Positions 62,147 through 64,000 of a DNA stretch of 64,000 bases are shown here, one piece after another; position 1 is the first letter of the stretch, and the number at the start of each line of letters is the position of its first letter. The translations under genes were made by a program, and so were the position numbers. Origin of the DNA: Baylisascaris procyonis (lineage: Eukaryota > Nematoda > Chromadorea > Rhabditida > Ascarididae). Below the pieces are notes generated by a model, which worked only from the letters and a program-made list of their open reading frames with translations, was not told where the DNA came from and searched no databases. The DNA is taken from NCBI GenBank assembly GCA_037389465.1, contig JAZARR010000206.1, positions 1,612,001 through 1,676,000 on the forward strand, given 5' to 3'.

Positions 62147-62961
62147 TGCCTCAGAAACCACTCATCGACAAGCCGAACAGATATAACCACAAGCACACCT
62201 CGATTCACTTCACCCTTGTAACTGACAGCATTCCCGCCAAAATGCTTTGTGTGCTATTCTTATCAAAACTTGATCATGTGGAAGTGCCAGCCGCAGCTTG
62301 ACCTTTATTTCTAGCGCGAACTATTTAATGCTTTCAGCTTAGTTCACCATCAGCGTACCATAAAAAATGTCACAATTAAACCTACTAAACTTCAGATTAA
62401 ATAAATACCAGGTGCACGGCAGCAATATAACTTCACAAGCAAATTTGATAGACTATTAAAAAATCGTCAACTGAGAAACTTTCGCGACGAAAACATTTTG
62501 AAGTATTGTTTGAAGTTTGAACCATTTTTCACCTATCCTATTAGAACGGATGAAATAGAAAAAAAGATAGATGGTTATATGGTCTCTCATTATGGTATAG
62601 ATAACAAGTCATTGGATGCAGGTTTATTTCTTAATTCAGAAAGGTTATGCGTAATAATAAAAAAGTTGGGGAAGTTGTTGCAGCATTGTTGAAGCGAAAC
62701 CCGAACGAGAGACGCAGAGAAAACTTTTATTTTCCATCTTAGTGCCTCTTGTTTCACTTCTAGTGCAAAGAGTGGCGGGTAACAGTGCAATGTTGTGTAG
62801 ATGTGTTGAAGTAATGAGGTTTTCACAGCTTGAGATCAATACTTTGGGTTGCTTGAAGTGGTCTGGAGATGAAGTGGGGAGGGGGAGGGGGGTTTCGTTA
62901 GTTTTTTTGGGACATGCCTTTGGAATGCCGCATAAGTTAAGTTGTACACATGTACGCATAC

Positions 62962-63078
<117 letters not shown>

Positions 63079-63312
63079 TGGGTGCCGAGACCGACTGTTA
63101 CCGGACTTTTGAACGTTTGATTGCATATCTCTCTCTATAGGTGGCGCAGTTTGCCCGAGAGTATCGGATCGAGATATACAAGTGGTTTATCAATTCGTTT
63201 CAATGCTGAATTTTTATCGATGCGTTTATGTCATTTGTAATCATTTCAGGAATGGGTTTTTTCTTTTCATTCAATTTTTTATTTATAGAGCGGATTCAAG
63301 TAGTCGTATCTG

Positions 63313-63371
63313 TGCGTATGTGTGTCTGTGTGCATCTGTCTGTGTCCGTGTGTCTGTTTGTCTGTGTCTGG
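63313..63371 (+). repeat. TG/TCTG-rich simple sequence
   Basis: Imperfect TGTGTCTG repeats on the plus strand. Confidence 0.85.
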
Positions 63372-63380
63372 CTGCGTTTT

Positions 63381-63542
63381 CAATTGTTCCAATCAGGAAG
63401 CATTGCAGATATAATCACGGAATTCGATAGGCTTAATGGAAACAGCGGGTTAAAATTGCAAGCCAATTTTCAAGTTGTTCCATCAGCTGTGAACGAAATT
63501 ATACCCGATCAAAGGTGCAGAAAACTTAAATTCATTATTTAG
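63381..63542 (+). CDS. Coding-like exon of an unidentified gene
   Basis: After acceptor CAATCAG the sequence reads SIADIITEFDRLNGNSGLKL, then QANFQVVPSAVNEIIPDQR, ending in TAG at 63540-63542. Balanced composition in an otherwise AT-rich region suggests real coding sequence. I do not recognise the family. An upstream exon might start at 63143 with a phase-1 donor AGTG|GTTTAT. Alternatively the exon could continue through donor GTGCAG after AAAG near 63512. Confidence 0.4.
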   Translation, partial: QLFQSGSIADIITEFDRLNGNSGLKLQANFQVVPSAVNEIIPDQRCRKLKFII

Positions 63543-63886
63543 CCCGGTCGGGTCACAGAAGCGAATCTTTTGTGAAAGGTTCGAATCAGTGAAAAAAAAA
63601 AAACAGCTCAAAAGTGATTTCCTATGTGTGAACGTTTCATTATTTGTTACGAACTTATTAGTAGAAGGTTCACTTTTCCAGGTTGAATTTCATCCTCACA
63701 CTTCTATGTCAATAAAAAGCAGAAATTGGAAATGATTTATCCTTTTCTGGCGATGATTATATGTGGGATTTTTTATCATGGTGCAAATGCAGGGTATTTT
63801 GCGAAGGATGAAGCGATCAATAAATTGATTTAAGTCAATCACTGAGCTCACTGATTTGAGGTGATAACCGAATAGAAGATAAAACA
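63543..63886 (+). other. EFTUD2 upstream region
   Basis: AT-rich, with an A12 run at about 63591. The EFTUD2 start is the first in-context ATG (AAAACAATGG). No promoter element is identifiable. Confidence 0.5.
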
Positions 63887-64000
63887 ATGGATGCGGATCT
63901 CTACGATGAGTTTGGTAATTATATCGGGCCGGAGTTGGATTCAGATGACTCCGATGATGAAGATGCTTCTTTTGTGCAAACGCGTAACGTCGAAGAGGAA
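63887..64000 (+). CDS. EFTUD2: EFTUD2 / Snu114, U5 snRNP GTPase, first 38 codons (runs off the window)
   Basis: EF-2-like GTPase of the U5 snRNP that controls spliceosome activation and disassembly with Brr2 and Prp8. The visible N terminus reads [20 protein letters not shown], then DSDDEDASF, a nearly exact match to the conserved metazoan EFTUD2 start ([17 protein letters not shown]) followed by the acidic region. The ATG sits in context ACAATGG. The frame is open to the window end; the G domain lies beyond it. Confidence 0.93.
   Translation, partial: MDADLYDEFGNYIGPELDSDDSDDEDASFVQTRNVEEE

Overview
The window is eukaryotic: an AT-rich animal genome with multi-exon genes, GT-AG introns and no operons or bacterial features. 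Many (TA)n and (TTTA)n microsatellites and G/C homopolymer runs interrupt it. The gene families (an ELF/E74-class ETS factor, AASDH, ADAT3, EFTUD2, RPUSD4) point to an invertebrate metazoan. Acceptors of the TTTTCAG/TTTTAG kind and an ISXO2-like transposase fit a nematode best; a flatworm is possible. The organism assignment is an inference. Most real genes are broken into short exons, so I rebuilt them from splice-site phase and family similarity.

Layout, left to right. (1) 0.6-1.5 kb, plus: two internal exons of an RPUSD4-like RNA pseudouridine synthase whose catalytic 5' part lies left of the window, behind a duplicated (TA)n tract. (2) 5.05-8.1 kb, plus: an incompletely resolved gene of unknown function. 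A 23-bp tandem duplication sits exactly against its apparent start codon. (3) 28.33-10.19 kb, minus: a six-exon, 504-residue ETS transcription factor with a 13-kb second intron. It meets gene 2 tail to tail. (4) 54.13-29.69 kb, minus: a complete 13-exon AASDH (beta-alanine-activating enzyme; adenylation, carrier and PQQ-propeller domains), 957 residues. (5) 60.06-56.16 kb, minus: a complete four-exon ADAT3, the non-catalytic subunit of the tRNA A34 deaminase, 299 residues. (6) 62.15-61.23 kb, minus: a frameshifted ISXO2-like DDE transposase lacking one catalytic Asp. (7) 63.38-63.54 kb, plus: a coding-like exon I cannot name. (8) 63.89 kb to the window end, plus: the first 38 codons of EFTUD2 (Snu114, U5 snRNP GTPase).

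The genes do not form a pathway. Two concern RNA modification (RPUSD4-like, ADAT3), one splicing (EFTUD2), one transcription (ETS) and one amino-acid activation (AASDH). Introns and spacers hold no further supported genes. They do contain minisatellites, two (TA)n tracts associated with perfect hairpin arms, a possible transposon tail with an (AAAT)n end, a tRNA-like A-box/B-box pair antisense to ETS exon 2, and many copies of the octamer ATGCAAAT. I found no clear undescribed system. The best leads are the ETS upstream ORF, the duplication-split gene at 5 kb and the altered transposase.
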